Positions 20,595 to 31,300 of a stretch of DNA of 64,000 bases are shown piece after piece. The notes beneath the pieces were generated by a model that had not been told where the DNA came from, did not search any database, and saw only the letters and a program-made list of their open reading frames with translations. The stretch is from Phytophthora colocasiae (Eukaryota; Oomycota; Peronosporomycetes; Peronosporales; Peronosporaceae): assembly GCA_018806915.1 (NCBI GenBank), contig JAGKQI010000089.1, positions 124,001 through 188,000 of the forward strand, given 5' to 3'. Position 1 is the first letter of the stretch. Each line of letters begins with the position of its first letter. The translations under genes were made by a program, and so were the position numbers.

Positions 20595-21221
20595 TCAGTG
20601 ACGCGTGTTGGCTGCCTGTTGGAAAGCGTATTGGCCGGCCTTGGCTGCAAGTTCCGGGTTTTTACTCATGAAGTTGGCGGCCTCCTGACTGCCCGTGGTG
20701 TAGCCGGCTGTGGGGTCCGCGTCGGCGCTGAGCGACGACTTGAACTGCGGGTGACGGCACATTACCAATAGGTTGATGAAGGCGTTGAAGCACATGAGGA
20801 CACCGGCGATCGTGGCGAGTGCCGAACCGATACCGAAGTCCAAGAAGCCAATGAAGAAGATGAAGGCGGCGCGGCCCTTGTAGCTGTAGAGGAAGCCAAA
20901 GTTGGAGCGGATGGCCGTCTCCATGCGCGAGAGGCGGCACTCGAAGAGCAGGAACAGAATGCCGAACATGATGACGTAGATGGACACGAGAGTGCCCGTG
21001 ACGTTGAGCGTGATGAAGGACGTGATGCCCACGATGCCGGCGATGATCTGCAGGATGGAGCAGGCCACATTGCCCAGTCGCATGTAGCGCAGCAGCTTCG
21101 GTAGTTCCATCTTGTTCACATCGTTCACTTTTTGGATGAAGTTGCGCTTGGGCGGCGCGGCGGGTGCCATGTCTCCGCCCACGCTGTCCGTGTTGATGGT
21201 CACGCTCGTGGTGTTCATCAT
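20595..21221 (-). CDS. COPI-associated / TVP15-like Golgi membrane protein
   Basis: A 208-residue protein with four hydrophobic helices: VACSILQIIAGIVGITSFI, SIYVIMFGILFLLFECRL, AAFIFFIGFLDFGIGSALA and GVLMCFNAFINLLVMC. The compact four-helix layout, the FECRL end of helix 2 and the short FGFLYSYKGRA loop fit the COPI-associated protein family (yeast Tvp15 is a member), which cycles in Golgi vesicles. The N-terminal 45 and C-terminal 50 residues are polar and cytosolic. Two adjacent start codons (MMNTT) leave a one-residue ambiguity. It is convergent with P450 copy 3. Confidence 0.75.
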   Translation of the reverse strand: MMNTTSVTINTDSVGGDMAPAAPPKRNFIQKVNDVNKMELPKLLRYMRLGNVACSILQIIAGIVGITSFITLNVTGTLVSIYVIMFGILFLLFECRLSRMETAIRSNFGFLYSYKGRAAFIFFIGFLDFGIGSALATIAGVLMCFNAFINLLVMCRHPQFKSSLSADADPTAGYTTGSQEAANFMSKNPELAAKAGQYAFQQAANTRH

Positions 21222-22352
21222 GGTGGCGTGTCGAGTCTGGGAGGTGACGGGGTTAGCGAGGTCGGCGGCCTATTCTCGACTGCGTGGAAGGATCGAAGCG
21301 CTGTACCTTGGAGCTGGAGTCGCGGGCAGCTAAAGTTAGCGACGGCCGAGGACAGGAATGGATTGACTGCAGATCAGTATGCAAGGGAGAGAATTATAAA
21401 TGGAATGGTACAATGTACCAAAATTTGTTTAAGGGATAGGTGCGTACTTAAGAAAGTGATGGGCGGACTGGCTATTCGCTAAGTGCGATGGATACACTTG
21501 TGGTGCTGCTTGATCAACGCTGTTTTGCAGGACAGCTCTCTGTCATGGCACTGCAGTTGAGAAGTAAATGGCAGCGCTTCGCGGATGAGGATGTTGTAAA
21601 GGTGGCCGTCGCACTGCTGCACAGTAGATAAGGCCTAGCACTTTCACTCGCATCGACGGCGACTGCAACGATTAAACGTCTGTGTATCAGCATTGGCGCC
21701 AAATTTTGGAAGTGACAATGGAGTCCATGCGCCGCTGTACATGTCCATTATGGACATGTACAGCGGCGCATCCGAGGATCTAGCTGCTTTGAATGAAGCC
21801 TCCGGATATGGTGCTAGCGCTATCTACTCGAGGTTCTTCTTCGCCAGTTGTGCGTGCTGGTCGGGCACCTCGTCAAGTGAGACGGTGGCGCTTTGGTGTC
21901 GTCTCGCCAGTGGTCTACGAGTGGCAGCGTCTCGCCAGGATAATCCGCTGCTGCGTCCGCGACACGAGCTTTCAGTTGCAGTGCAACCGGCTTTTACAGC
22001 ATGCACTGTGTCTTGCGCTCGCGATTCTTATGCCGGGGCTCGGATTGGTAGGTTTCTCCGTCTTCCCATCACAATGATCAAACATGCCGCCCATGTGGTT
22101 TCCCGGACTCGACTGCCCTATTGCGCTTTGTATTATGGATAGCCGCCAGCGCTCCATCACTCCGTTTGCTGTGCGGAAGCGAATTGGCCGAGCATTTCGC
22201 AAAGAAACCCGCTCTGGTCGCGCAGTCAACGACAGGTTCGCTCGGTTCATTGCGTACAGGTCTCGGCGCTTGACAGGTCTCCAGCTACCGTAAAGCGGAG
22301 CAATATTTATCTCCTGCACCCGCACAGGTTTCACCGTTGATCCCGTCGTAAA
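21222..22352. other. long intergenic region before the 7-TM array
   Basis: About 1.1 kb. It holds a near-perfect palindrome at 21727-21771. Overlapping ORFs of 60-150 codons on both strands are low in coding character and mutually shadowing; I do not accept any of them. Confidence 0.4.
21727..21771. repeat. perfect 22-bp inverted repeat with 1-base spacer
   Basis: Arms at 21727-21748 and 21750-21771 (arm begins ATGCGCCGCTGTACATGTCC) are exact reverse complements around a single T. Such an extended palindrome can extrude as a cruciform, bind a dimeric protein, or be the scar of a foldback element. It may also be an assembly artefact. Confidence 0.9.
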
Positions 22353-23513
22353 ATGGCGAACATTACCGACCACACGTGTGACTTTGGACTCGCCCAGACA
22401 GACGACGGATGCGTGCGAACACTCGCGTCATACGACCCGAGCTCGTATCATACGGTGCAGGCCATCTACTTGGGTCTCGGCGGTATCAGTGTAGCAGCCA
22501 GCGTTATCCTCTACGTCCGATCAGTGAAGCATGAAGGTGCCCTCTTGCAGCAGTATAGCTTCCTGTTTTGCTGCTATGGCGCAGTGACGATGGTTATTCG
22601 AGGTGCTGACCCGTTGAGCTACGGCTACGTTATCCCGCGTCCGATAAGCGCCTTCCTCGCCGATACATGCACCGCCGCCCTCTACTCCGTGTAGTAAGTC
22701 CTGTATGTTTCCTCGCTAGCTTTTCCAACCAGATGCTAACCAGTGTGAATTGTTGCTTCTCAAACAGTATCATGGCTCTGGGTTACTGGGCGACTATCAT
22801 TCAGCGAGGTGCCGCCGTGACGGACAAACCGCCACACCTTGTCTGTCTTGAAAGTATCGCCATCGCCGTGGTTTGGACATTTCAGGTTCTGTACGACATG
22901 TGTCTCTTCCTGTCCAAGGGCTTCAACCCTCAGGGTCTCGTGTACATGCAGCTCACCGTGAGCGCCTGTATGCTGGGAATCATCAGTACGGTCTTCCTCA
23001 TCTACGGTTTGCGTGTCTTGAGTCGTCTACAGCAGTATGAGCGACAGCTGAAGCTGCGTATGCCGAGTATGCAGTCCGATCGCATGATGTCGAACCGGTC
23101 GTTCGACCTGAACATGAGTGACGACGAGGACGGCACGCCTGTCATGCGGGATCGTAAAGTACGTCCTCGCCCTCAGGAAGGTCATGCCTCCAAGATCAAG
23201 AAGATCCTGTTCGTGGTGGAGACGTGCTCGCTCGTTGTCGTAGCTGCGCAGATGTATATGGCCATTGACCGCACGAGCGACACCCCCGTTGAGCTGTCTT
23301 GTGCGAATGGCCATCTGTGCGACACCGTCAAGTGCTCCGTGAACCTGCTCCACATCTTCCAGGTAGGATTCATTATCTTGTCAAAGCAGCCTGTAGCCCA
23401 CCCGTCTAACGCTTGCTGTGCTTGTACAGATCATGTGCATTTGGGTGATCCTCTGGACGTTCCGCAAGATCCAAAAGAAAGCAGTCGTCCCGCGGCCGCA
23501 CGGTGTCGTGTAG
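22353..23513 (+). CDS. 7-TM protein family, copy 1 (TOM1/THH1-like)
   Basis: Exons 22353-22693, 22768-23362 and 23430-23513 give 339 residues. The N-terminus carries an N-glycosylation sequon and two cysteines (NITDHTCDFGLAQTDDGC). Seven hydrophobic segments follow: IYLGLGGISVAASVILYV, SFLFCCYGAVTMVI, IMALGYWATII, SIAIAVVWTFQVLYDMCLFL, SACMLGIISTVFLIYGLRVL, ILFVVETCSLVVVAAQMYMA and IMCIWVILWTFRKI. The acidic loop MSDDEDGTPV lies before TM6, and a Cys pair (LSCANGHLC) sits between TM6 and TM7. STVFLIYGLRVLSRLQ and WTFRKIQKK resemble TOM1/THH1-domain proteins (plant tobamovirus multiplication factors, GPCR-like), which is an inference. Only this copy has a second intron (23363-23429) before TM7. 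The first intron splits a Tyr codon as TA|T. Confidence 0.85.
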
Positions 23514-23970
23514 GTTGGGGCAGGAACAGTTGATAACGTTGGCTCGGGTCCGGGTCACGAATGTATCTGTAGCGTGTGCACTAACAAATGAAGCGTCTCA
23601 AGTCTGTTGTCTGTGTGCTCGACATGTTGCAGTGTGCATGTACTCAGTTCGACATTGAGTGGGACGAGGTATCCATCTGAAAGTTGAAGTTATACCTCTG
23701 ATTTTACATATTATTGAATTAGGCTTTCCTGACAAGCATCAGATTACAGATTCAATTCATTAAAGTTTTACATTCAACCAAATCAACGGTATTAACTTCG
23801 GCTATTGCAAATGATAGAGCCTTTATTACACAAGTATCGTTAATAACGGGGTCATGACAAAAGCAAGCATGTGTTGCAAAAGCCGAAGTGACATCAAGTC
23901 TATGAAGGGATCCGCAGGATAAATGGCGGTCAGCACAGCCCAGCACTTTAGAAAACGCCTCAGTGCCACG
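23514..23970. other. intergenic, copy 1 to copy 2
   Basis: AT-richer spacer without a convincing ORF, repeat or RNA. The frame of copy 2 is open upstream to 23923 but the conserved N-terminus starts later. Confidence 0.4.
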
Positions 23971-25072
23971 ATGACAATGCTGGGGCTCAATATCACGGAC
24001 GCCACGTGCAGCTACGGACTCGCGCAGACGGCGTCGGGTTGCGGTCGAACTCTGGCGTCCTACGACAGCAGCGCGTACCTGCATTTCCAGATCGGCTACT
24101 GCGTTGTTGGTTCGGTCACACTCGTCATGAGCGCGATCATGTACTACCGAGCGGACAAGTACGATGGTTCGCCGTTGCAGTTGTACTCGTTTCTGTTCTG
24201 CTGCTATGCGTCATTGACGATGATCATTCGTGGCGCGGACCCGGCAAGCTACGGACACATTGTGCCTCGCCCAATCGGCGCTTTCCTCTCGGACTCTTGT
24301 ACAGCTTCTCTCTACTCCGTGTAGTACGTACTGTACTGCGTTTGTGTTGAGTTTCCCGGTGTGATATCTAACAACCTTACTTTGCAGTGTCATTGCGCTG
24401 GGGTACTGGGCGACCATTATTCAGCAAGGAGCAGCAGTGATCCACAAGCCAGCACATCTCAAGTGCCTCGAATACTCAACGATTGCCTTTGTCTGGGCGT
24501 TCTACATCGCATACGACATGTCCCTCTTCGCGTTCAAGGGATTCATTCCACCGACTCTCAACTACGTGCAATTAGGCGTCAGTGCCAGCATTTTAGCCAT
24601 TATCGCCCTGACGTTCCTCATCTACGGGCTTCGAGTGATGACTCGCTTGCAGGAGTACGAACGACAGCTCAAGCTGCGGTTACCCAGCTTGGATTCCGAC
24701 TATATGCTGTCAAACCATTCGTTCGATCTAAACATGAGCGACAACGAGGACGAGACGCCAGTGGCGCAGGAGCGTCGGTTTGCTCCTCGCCGGCCGCAAG
24801 AAGGGCACACGGCCAAGATCAAACGAATTCTGCTCGTAGCTGAGGTGGTGTCGATCGTTGTCATTGCCGGACAAATGTACATGGTTGCTCAAGTGTCCGA
24901 CTCACCAATCGAACTCTCATGTGCCAACGGAGTGTCGTGCAATGGAGTCAAGTCCAACTGGAGTCTGCTTCATGTTTTTCAAGCAGTGTGCGTGTGGGCT
25001 ATTCTCTATGTATTTCGTGACGTTCAAAAGAAAAACGTCATCCCACACCCAAGAGGAAGTGCAGGATACTAA
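23971..25072 (+). CDS. 7-TM protein family, copy 2
   Basis: Exons 23971-24323 and 24388-25072 give 345 residues. The conserved start MTMLGLNITDATCSYGLAQ sets the initiation region; ATGs at 23923, 23971 and 23977 are all in frame, and 23971 or 23977 matches the start of copy 3 best. It has the same seven hydrophobic segments, the acidic loop MSDNEDETPVA, and the Cys-containing loop LSCANGVSC before TM7 (VFQAVCVWAILYVFRDVQ). It ends HPRGSAGY. The intron (24324-24387) interrupts the Tyr codon TA|T, so unspliced RNA meets TAG at the junction. TM7 and the tail are encoded without the extra intron of copy 1. Confidence 0.85.
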
Positions 25073-25617
25073 TTTACGATGATCTGTTTCAACTGCCATC
25101 AACTGGAAGAACCAGCGGTTCGACTACTGATATCATGTACTGTATTCTGAGACCTTGCCTTTACTTACCTTTGCTCTCTAGATCCAACTGAATTCCATGT
25201 CGTTACTCATGGCCCTGGTCTAGCGAAAACAAATGTACAACGTCGATGCCGTTCCTGCACCAGCAAGTTGCTGGTGCACTTGAGAAGTTGATGAAATGCC
25301 ATCCAGAAAAGCTCATCTTGGTGTAGCAAAGTCTACAGGAGCAGAATCCGACAAGTTTCACTGGATTCAACTCGATGAACATTGCTCATCGAAGTGTTAT
25401 CGGATCCCGTCGCCCAGCTGTCTCCGTCCGCGGATACACTCGCTCGCTTTCGTTGGCCGTGCGTTCTTCGGAAGTTTCGTTAGTGGCTTGAGCGTTGTAC
25501 ATGCACAAACCTCGCCCTTACGGGATGCTGGGTGGATCTTGCGTGTTTGCGGTGGCGACGATGTCAATTGCCGAATTCGCATCAACCGATCGGAACTTGT
25601 AGGTGTTCACCAGCAGA
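25073..25617. other. intergenic, copy 2 to copy 3, with a short hairpin
   Basis: No credible gene. At 25256-25278 an 11-bp perfect inverted repeat (TGCACCAGCAA, one-base spacer, TTGCTGGTGCA) could form a strong hairpin; its role is unknown. Confidence 0.5.
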
Positions 25618-26715
25618 ATGATTCTGGGCATGAACATCACTGATTCCACATGCGACTTTGGGCTTGCGCTGACGTCGATGGGGTGTGAGCGCTCACTGGC
25701 GTCGTACGACCAGAGCAGGTATCTTACTCTCCAGATCGTCTACTGTGCGGTGGGTGTCTTGACCGAGATCGCGAGCGCGATAATGTACTGGAGAGCAGTC
25801 AAACACGACGGCTCACCTGTGCAGCAATACTCCTTCATGCTCTGCAGCTACGCGTCATTGACGATGATCGTCAGAGGCGCTGATCCAACCAGTTATGGCC
25901 ACATTATTCCACGTCCTATCGGAGCTTTTCTGACGGACTCATGCACTGCTGCGTTGTACTCTGTTTAGTAAGTATTTGAACTCGTTGCTTAGCAACCGTG
26001 AGATTGTACAAGCCTAACGTTTGTCAGCATCATTGCTCTAGGATATTGGGCACTCGTTATCCAGCAGGGTGCAGCATTGATGGGGAGACCGACGTACTTG
26101 AAGTGCATGGAGGCTGCAGCGATCACCGTTGTATGGGCGTTCTACATCGTCTACAACATGTCCCTCTTCGCCTTCAAGGGCTTCCAACCAGCAGTTCTCA
26201 ACTACATACAGCTTTCTGTGAGTGCGTGCGTACTGGCCGTTGTGGCTCTGACGTTCCTCTTCTACGGGCTACGGGTGTTGTCACGCCTGCGGGCGTACGA
26301 GCAGGAGATCAAGTTGAGGATGTCGACGTTGGTTTGCGAGCGGATGGCGCCGAACCAGTCCTTCAGCTTGATGCTGAGCGACGACGAAGAGGGCGTCCCG
26401 GTCGTGACGGAGCCCAGGTACGCGCAACGTCGGCCGAACGAAGGCCACTCAAACAAAATCAAGAAAATCCTTCTGGTCGCCGAGACGATCTCCGTCATTG
26501 TCATCGCCGGTCAGCTGTATATGGCCATTACGAGTGTCACGAACACACCAGTGGAGCTTTCGTGTGCTAATGGAGAGCTGTGTAGCTCAATTAAAGCCAA
26601 GTGGAGTCTGTTGCATATGCTTCAGGTAATATGCGTCTGGATCATCTTGTGGGTCTTCCGCGGGGTCCAGAAGAAGGCCGTCATTCCTCAACCACGAGGG
26701 TCCGTACAGATTTAG
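25618..26715 (+). CDS. 7-TM protein family, copy 3
   Basis: Exons 25618-25967 and 26028-26715 give 345 residues, exactly as long as copies 2 and 5. It starts MILGMNITDSTCDFGLALTS (alternative in-frame ATGs at 25603 and 25630), so the Gln of GLAQT is Leu here. The TM segments align one to one with copy 1. The acidic cytosolic loop is LSDDEEGVPVV, and the TM6-TM7 loop is LSCANGELC. TM7 is ICVWIILWVFRGVQKK, with tail PQPRGSVQI. The intron again splits Tyr as TA|C. All reading frames are intact. Confidence 0.87.
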
Positions 26716-26915
26716 TTAGCAGACCATGAGGTAGGAGCGAAACACAGCACCTCACGAAATTATTTGAACAAGTTGTTCAACAACAGGCAAGTGATACCAC
26801 CGATCAGATTGTTTATGAGACCGAAAATGCCCGTCCTTACTTGATCCACCTTGCATCGTGGCGGCCTCAGCTCTGGATGGCACCCAGTTAGAACTTCAAT
26901 TCACAAGCAGCGAGC

Positions 26916-28004
26916 ATGGAGCTCAACGTCACGGACGCGACGTGCTGGTACGGCTTAGCGCAGACAGAGGAAGGGTGTGTGCAAACACTCGCGTCATACA
27001 GCCCGGACGCCTACCTACGGAGTCAGGCCATCTACTGCGCGCTGGGGGCGGTGAGTGCCGTCGCTAGCGGCGTCATGTGCTGGCGGGCAGTCAAGTACGA
27101 CGGTTCTCCGCTGCAAAACTACTGCTTCATCTTTTGCGCCTATGCGTCCGTCACCATTATCATACGCGGCGCCGACCCGAACAGCTACGGCCACATTATT
27201 CCACGCCCGATCATGGGCTGGTTGGCAGATTCTTGTACTGCAGCGCTGTATTCCGTGTAGTGAGTTCTCGCTTTAATCTATCGTACGGGGGATGTAGACT
27301 AACTGTTCCTCCTTGCACAGTATTCTAGCGCTTGGTTACTGGGCTTTGATCATCCAACGAGGAGCTGCTGTTGTGGAGAAGCCGGCAAAGCTGCGGTGTT
27401 TGGAGTCTTCTGCCATTGCCTTCATCTGGGCATTCTACACCGTTTACGACATGTCTCTCTTCGTCTTTAAAGGCTTCCAACCACTCTGGATGGTCTACAT
27501 GCAACTCGTTATGAGTGCGTGCATCCTTGGAGCCATCAGCACGACGTTCCTAGTCTACGGTCTACGGGTTTTATCCAGACTTCAAGCGTATGAACGCGAG
27601 GGGAAATTGAGAATCTCCAATGCAATGTGTGAACGGATGTTGCCCAATGAGTCCTTCAACTTGGCTCTTATAGGCGATGACACTGGCATCCCCATCGTCC
27701 CCGAACCAAGATTCGCACGTCGTCAACCGAAAGAAGGCCACGCTATGAAGATCAAAAAGATCCTTCTTGTCGCCGAGTCGGTGTCTTTGGTGGTGATGGC
27801 TGGGCAGCTCTACATGGCTGTAGTTCGGGCTTCGAACACACCGGTGGAGCTCTCCTGTGCGAATGGTACACGGTGTGATATGGTTAAATCGAGCGTGAGT
27901 CTGCTGCATCTTTTTCAGTTTTTCAGTGCGCGTGCGTATGGGTATTACTTTGGACATTCCGAGGGATGAAGAAGAAGAGCGCCATTCCGCGCCCGATCGT
28001 ATGA
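26916..28004 (+). CDS. 7-TM protein family, copy 4, frame broken before TM7
   Basis: Exons 26916-27259 and 27321 onward. It has the N-terminus MELNVTDATCWYGLAQTEEG and six TM segments as in its sisters, an altered acidic loop (LIGDDTGIPIV), and LSCANGTRC before TM7. At 27911-27926 the 8-mer TTTTTCAG occurs twice in tandem. As read, the frame shifts and the protein ends after LFQFFSARAYGYYFGHSEG (stop near 27969). With a single copy of the 8-mer, the normal TM7 (CACVWVLLWTFRGMKKK) and a tail to a stop at 28002-28004 would be read. The tandem copy sits exactly where copy 1 has its second intron. It is a recent lesion, an error, or an odd splice variant. Confidence 0.8.
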
Positions 28005-28290
28005 ACTTAAGTACGTGAAATATTGGGTGTTTGTTTGGTAAAAGGAAGTTGAATCAATCTACATGCACGTGTGTGTGTGTCTAATGCCTAAGTGGACGGG
28101 TTGTAGACGAACTCGTCCATGAACATTTTGCGAGAGTTGCACGCAACTCGCATCGAAAGCCTTGAGCTCCTGGTTGACGTGTGGTCGAGGACAAGTTGCT
28201 CCAAATTACCAAGCAACCACGAAAACAGTTGACACGATCCACCGCGGATACATGCCGGTCGCTTCGATAGGGACACTTGGGCAGCCATGC
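28005..28290. other. host DNA left of the LINE insertion
   Basis: Includes a short GT run near 28070 and an open frame on the minus strand (28088-28288, ending KMFMDEFVYNPST) that could be a 3' exon of a small host gene cut by the LINE; the frame stays open into 37105-37200 on the other side. I cannot identify it and do not call a gene. Confidence 0.3.
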
Positions 28291-28340
28291 GTTCTCTATC
28301 AGATGGAGAGAAGAGAAAAGAACGTCTATTCTGTTATGAT

Positions 28341-31300
28341 CTAAAGTATAGACTGTTGATATGCTCTCAGCCGCGATATCAGTTGTAACCTCGCTCGCTG
28401 CTTAATTTGGTCGGGTCCGCTTATTGTTAAAGTCTTTGACTCTGGTCTTTCTTCCAAGTTGTCGATGCAGATGTGGAGATAGATTCCTCGTGCTCGTGTG
28501 GAGTCTCGACGTTTATCCCGTTTGGATATCGCTCGAAGTTGACGCAGGACGCTGGTCCAAATTTTTGCGAGTTGTTCGTGTCGTGACAGTCGGGCTTGTC
28601 TAAACACTACGTCGTTTCGTGCCATCCACAAGTGCGCCGGTATGATGGTGGTGGCTACCCGCCATACTTGCTTGTAGTGGTCTTCCACTTCTCCAGTCCA
28701 CCTTCCAAAGAGAGTCTTGAGTTTTTGTTTCGCCGATGGTGTGATTGCTGGGGCTTGACGAGCCGCGACTGCTTCTTGGAACAGCTCAACTTGACCACTC
28801 AGTAGCTGATGGCCTAGCCAGTGGCTGATAAAGCTTATCCAAATATCTTTCGCTCGGATGCAGTCCCAAACAATATGCTTGATAGTTTCCGGTGTGTTTT
28901 CACACTTCACGTCCACCACACATGTCCCTTGGTGCTGTCTGCCCTCGTAGTAGAGATTGAGTTGGCCCAGGGCTAACCTGTACGCTGTCCAAATCTGAAA
29001 ATTGGTTAGCGAGTGTTTCCTGTCCCACAGGTCTGTCGGGCTTTGTTTCAACAACCCCTTCTCCCATGGGCTCTGCTTCGCTGCCGTCTCCACTTTGTTA
29101 ATAATCGCGGTCAGGTCTGGGGCTAAGTGGCTTCTGGCTCGCTGGAACGGTTGTTTCTTTAGATTGGCCAAAACAACTTTGTTCTTGACTCTGTCGGACA
29201 CTTCCCACGGAAGCTGATGCAACAAGGGGCTATAGCCAAATACTATCCCTTCCGTGTGGTATAGTTGCATCAGTTTCCGCTCAGCCGAGCTGTTTTGGTG
29301 CTTCGTTTCGATGTCCCATTCTAATCCGTTTGATCGTACTTGGAGTAGCAGTTCATGCGGTCCATCGGGGAGCCTCTCACGCACCGTTGCTTTTATCCTT
29401 CCGCGGTCGTGAACTTCCCAGTTGAATTCGTCATTGAGCCCACGATCATGTCGAAGGGTTACTTTTTGCTCTGTAGGTATCTCTTGACCAACTGGAATCT
29501 CTGGTGAACTCACCAGGATGGCTATGGCCCATCGTGCTAAAGTACTCGTCCTGTGAGATAATGACCACTTCTTGCGATGTGGGATTCTCATTGAGTAGAG
29601 CAATTTGGTGTGACGTTTCAGGCGTAGTTCTGCCACCGCAACTGGTGCAATATCCTGGTACGTTTTCCGATTCAATGTGGGGGCGTTTTGATCAGGGATC
29701 CACGGGTTATCTGACCAGGACATTTGGGTCCAGCTGCGAGCGATATGTGGGGGCACCGTGTCTGGAGGGGTCATTAGCTCCTGGGGTAGTAGTAGGAACA
29801 GCTGTGAGCTCCATTCGCTTTCGCTGTCCGTCCAGAGCACCACATCAGGTTTCATGTGCGTCCATTCCAGTGCCATTCTGCTGCGTCTTTTCCTTTTGTT
29901 GGAATCTGGGGGCGCTAAAAGTTCTCCGACATCTCGTAGCATTTGAATTCGCTGACTAGTCCATCGCTTTGGGAATGCCTTGCGCCTCTCTGGGCTCGGG
30001 GTTATCCAGGGTTCTTGCCAATGCTCTCTGGTCTGTGCTACTCCTAGCCAGGCCAGCCACGCTGTTCTGTAAATGTCATCTGCGCTGAGAATCCATAGCA
30101 TGGTGTGCTTGACTCTTTGGCTCTTGAGGGCTACTGGTATCGACGCCAAGCCCATCCCTCCAGCTTGTCGAGGTAGATGAACTAAACTTGGCGTGACTTT
30201 GTGCTTCGTTGAGTCCGTTGCGACTAACCCCTTCCAGAGAAATGCCTTCTGCATTTTCACGAGCTCTTTGACTATTTCCGGCGATGGTTGGAATGCACTT
30301 GCTGTGAATAGCAACGATGGTAGGAAAACCACATTGAGTAGTTCCACGCGGTCAGGAACGCTAGTCGCTACTCTTTCTGCCGTGGCCATTCGGCGTTTTA
30401 GCTTTCGCTTTCGATCTGCCCAGTTTACCTCCAGTAAGTCGGCGATGCCTACTTGATGGCCCAGATAACGTGTTGTCTCCCCTACAGGCAATACTGGTAT
30501 GCCATGGAAAGTTGCTTCTCTCTCGTTTTTTTCCAGGAATATAAACTTGCTCTTGGCAGGTTGAACTTGTAGCCCTGACAAGCGCCCAAATTCTCGTACC
30601 AGTTCCATCGCTCTAGGGAGCTGGTTGCTGTCCTCCAGATACACTGTTGAATCGTCTACAAACGCTGAAAAAATATGTCTCCGCTCTTCCGGTTGGTCTG
30701 AGACTTGAATTCCTTTGAGCTCTGCATCCTGAGAGAACGCCAATCCTAGTAGTTCTGCTCCCAAGATGAACAGTAAGGGTGCCATTGGGCACCCTTGTCT
30801 GATACCAGATACCACTTGGATCGGGTCCGAAAGCTCGCCGTTGACTTCAAACTGTACCGTCGTGTTGTCATGGAGCTGAGCGATAAGATGTACGAATTCG
30901 CTGCTGAACCCGAATTTTCGAAGGACTTCCAGTATGTAGGCTCTGTCCATTGTATCGTATGCCTTCCGAAAATCTAACAGCAGTATTCCAGCTACTGTGT
31001 TAGGATCTGTGTCGGCCAGTTCCTCCGCTCGTTGTAACATGCTCAACATCATTTGTACTGATCGTTGCATCTGGCGTCCGCGCACAAAACCTTGCTGGGT
31101 GTCCCCGATGAGTCTTCCCAGGAATTTCTGTAAGCGTGTCGCCATCACTTTCATGAAAATCTTGTAACTGGTTTGTAGCAGCATTATCGGTCTATAGTCC
31201 ATGGCGTCCGTGGAGTCCCCGTTTTTCCGCAAGGGAACCACCGTTCCTTTTAAAAATGAAGGCGGTGGGGGTTGTCCTTTCAGTAAATTGTTGCACGCTG

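Noticed and set aside
21693..22142. 149-codon ORF spanning the palindrome
   Set aside because: Overlaps several equally long ORFs on both strands, no domain or upstream signals, low-complexity composition.
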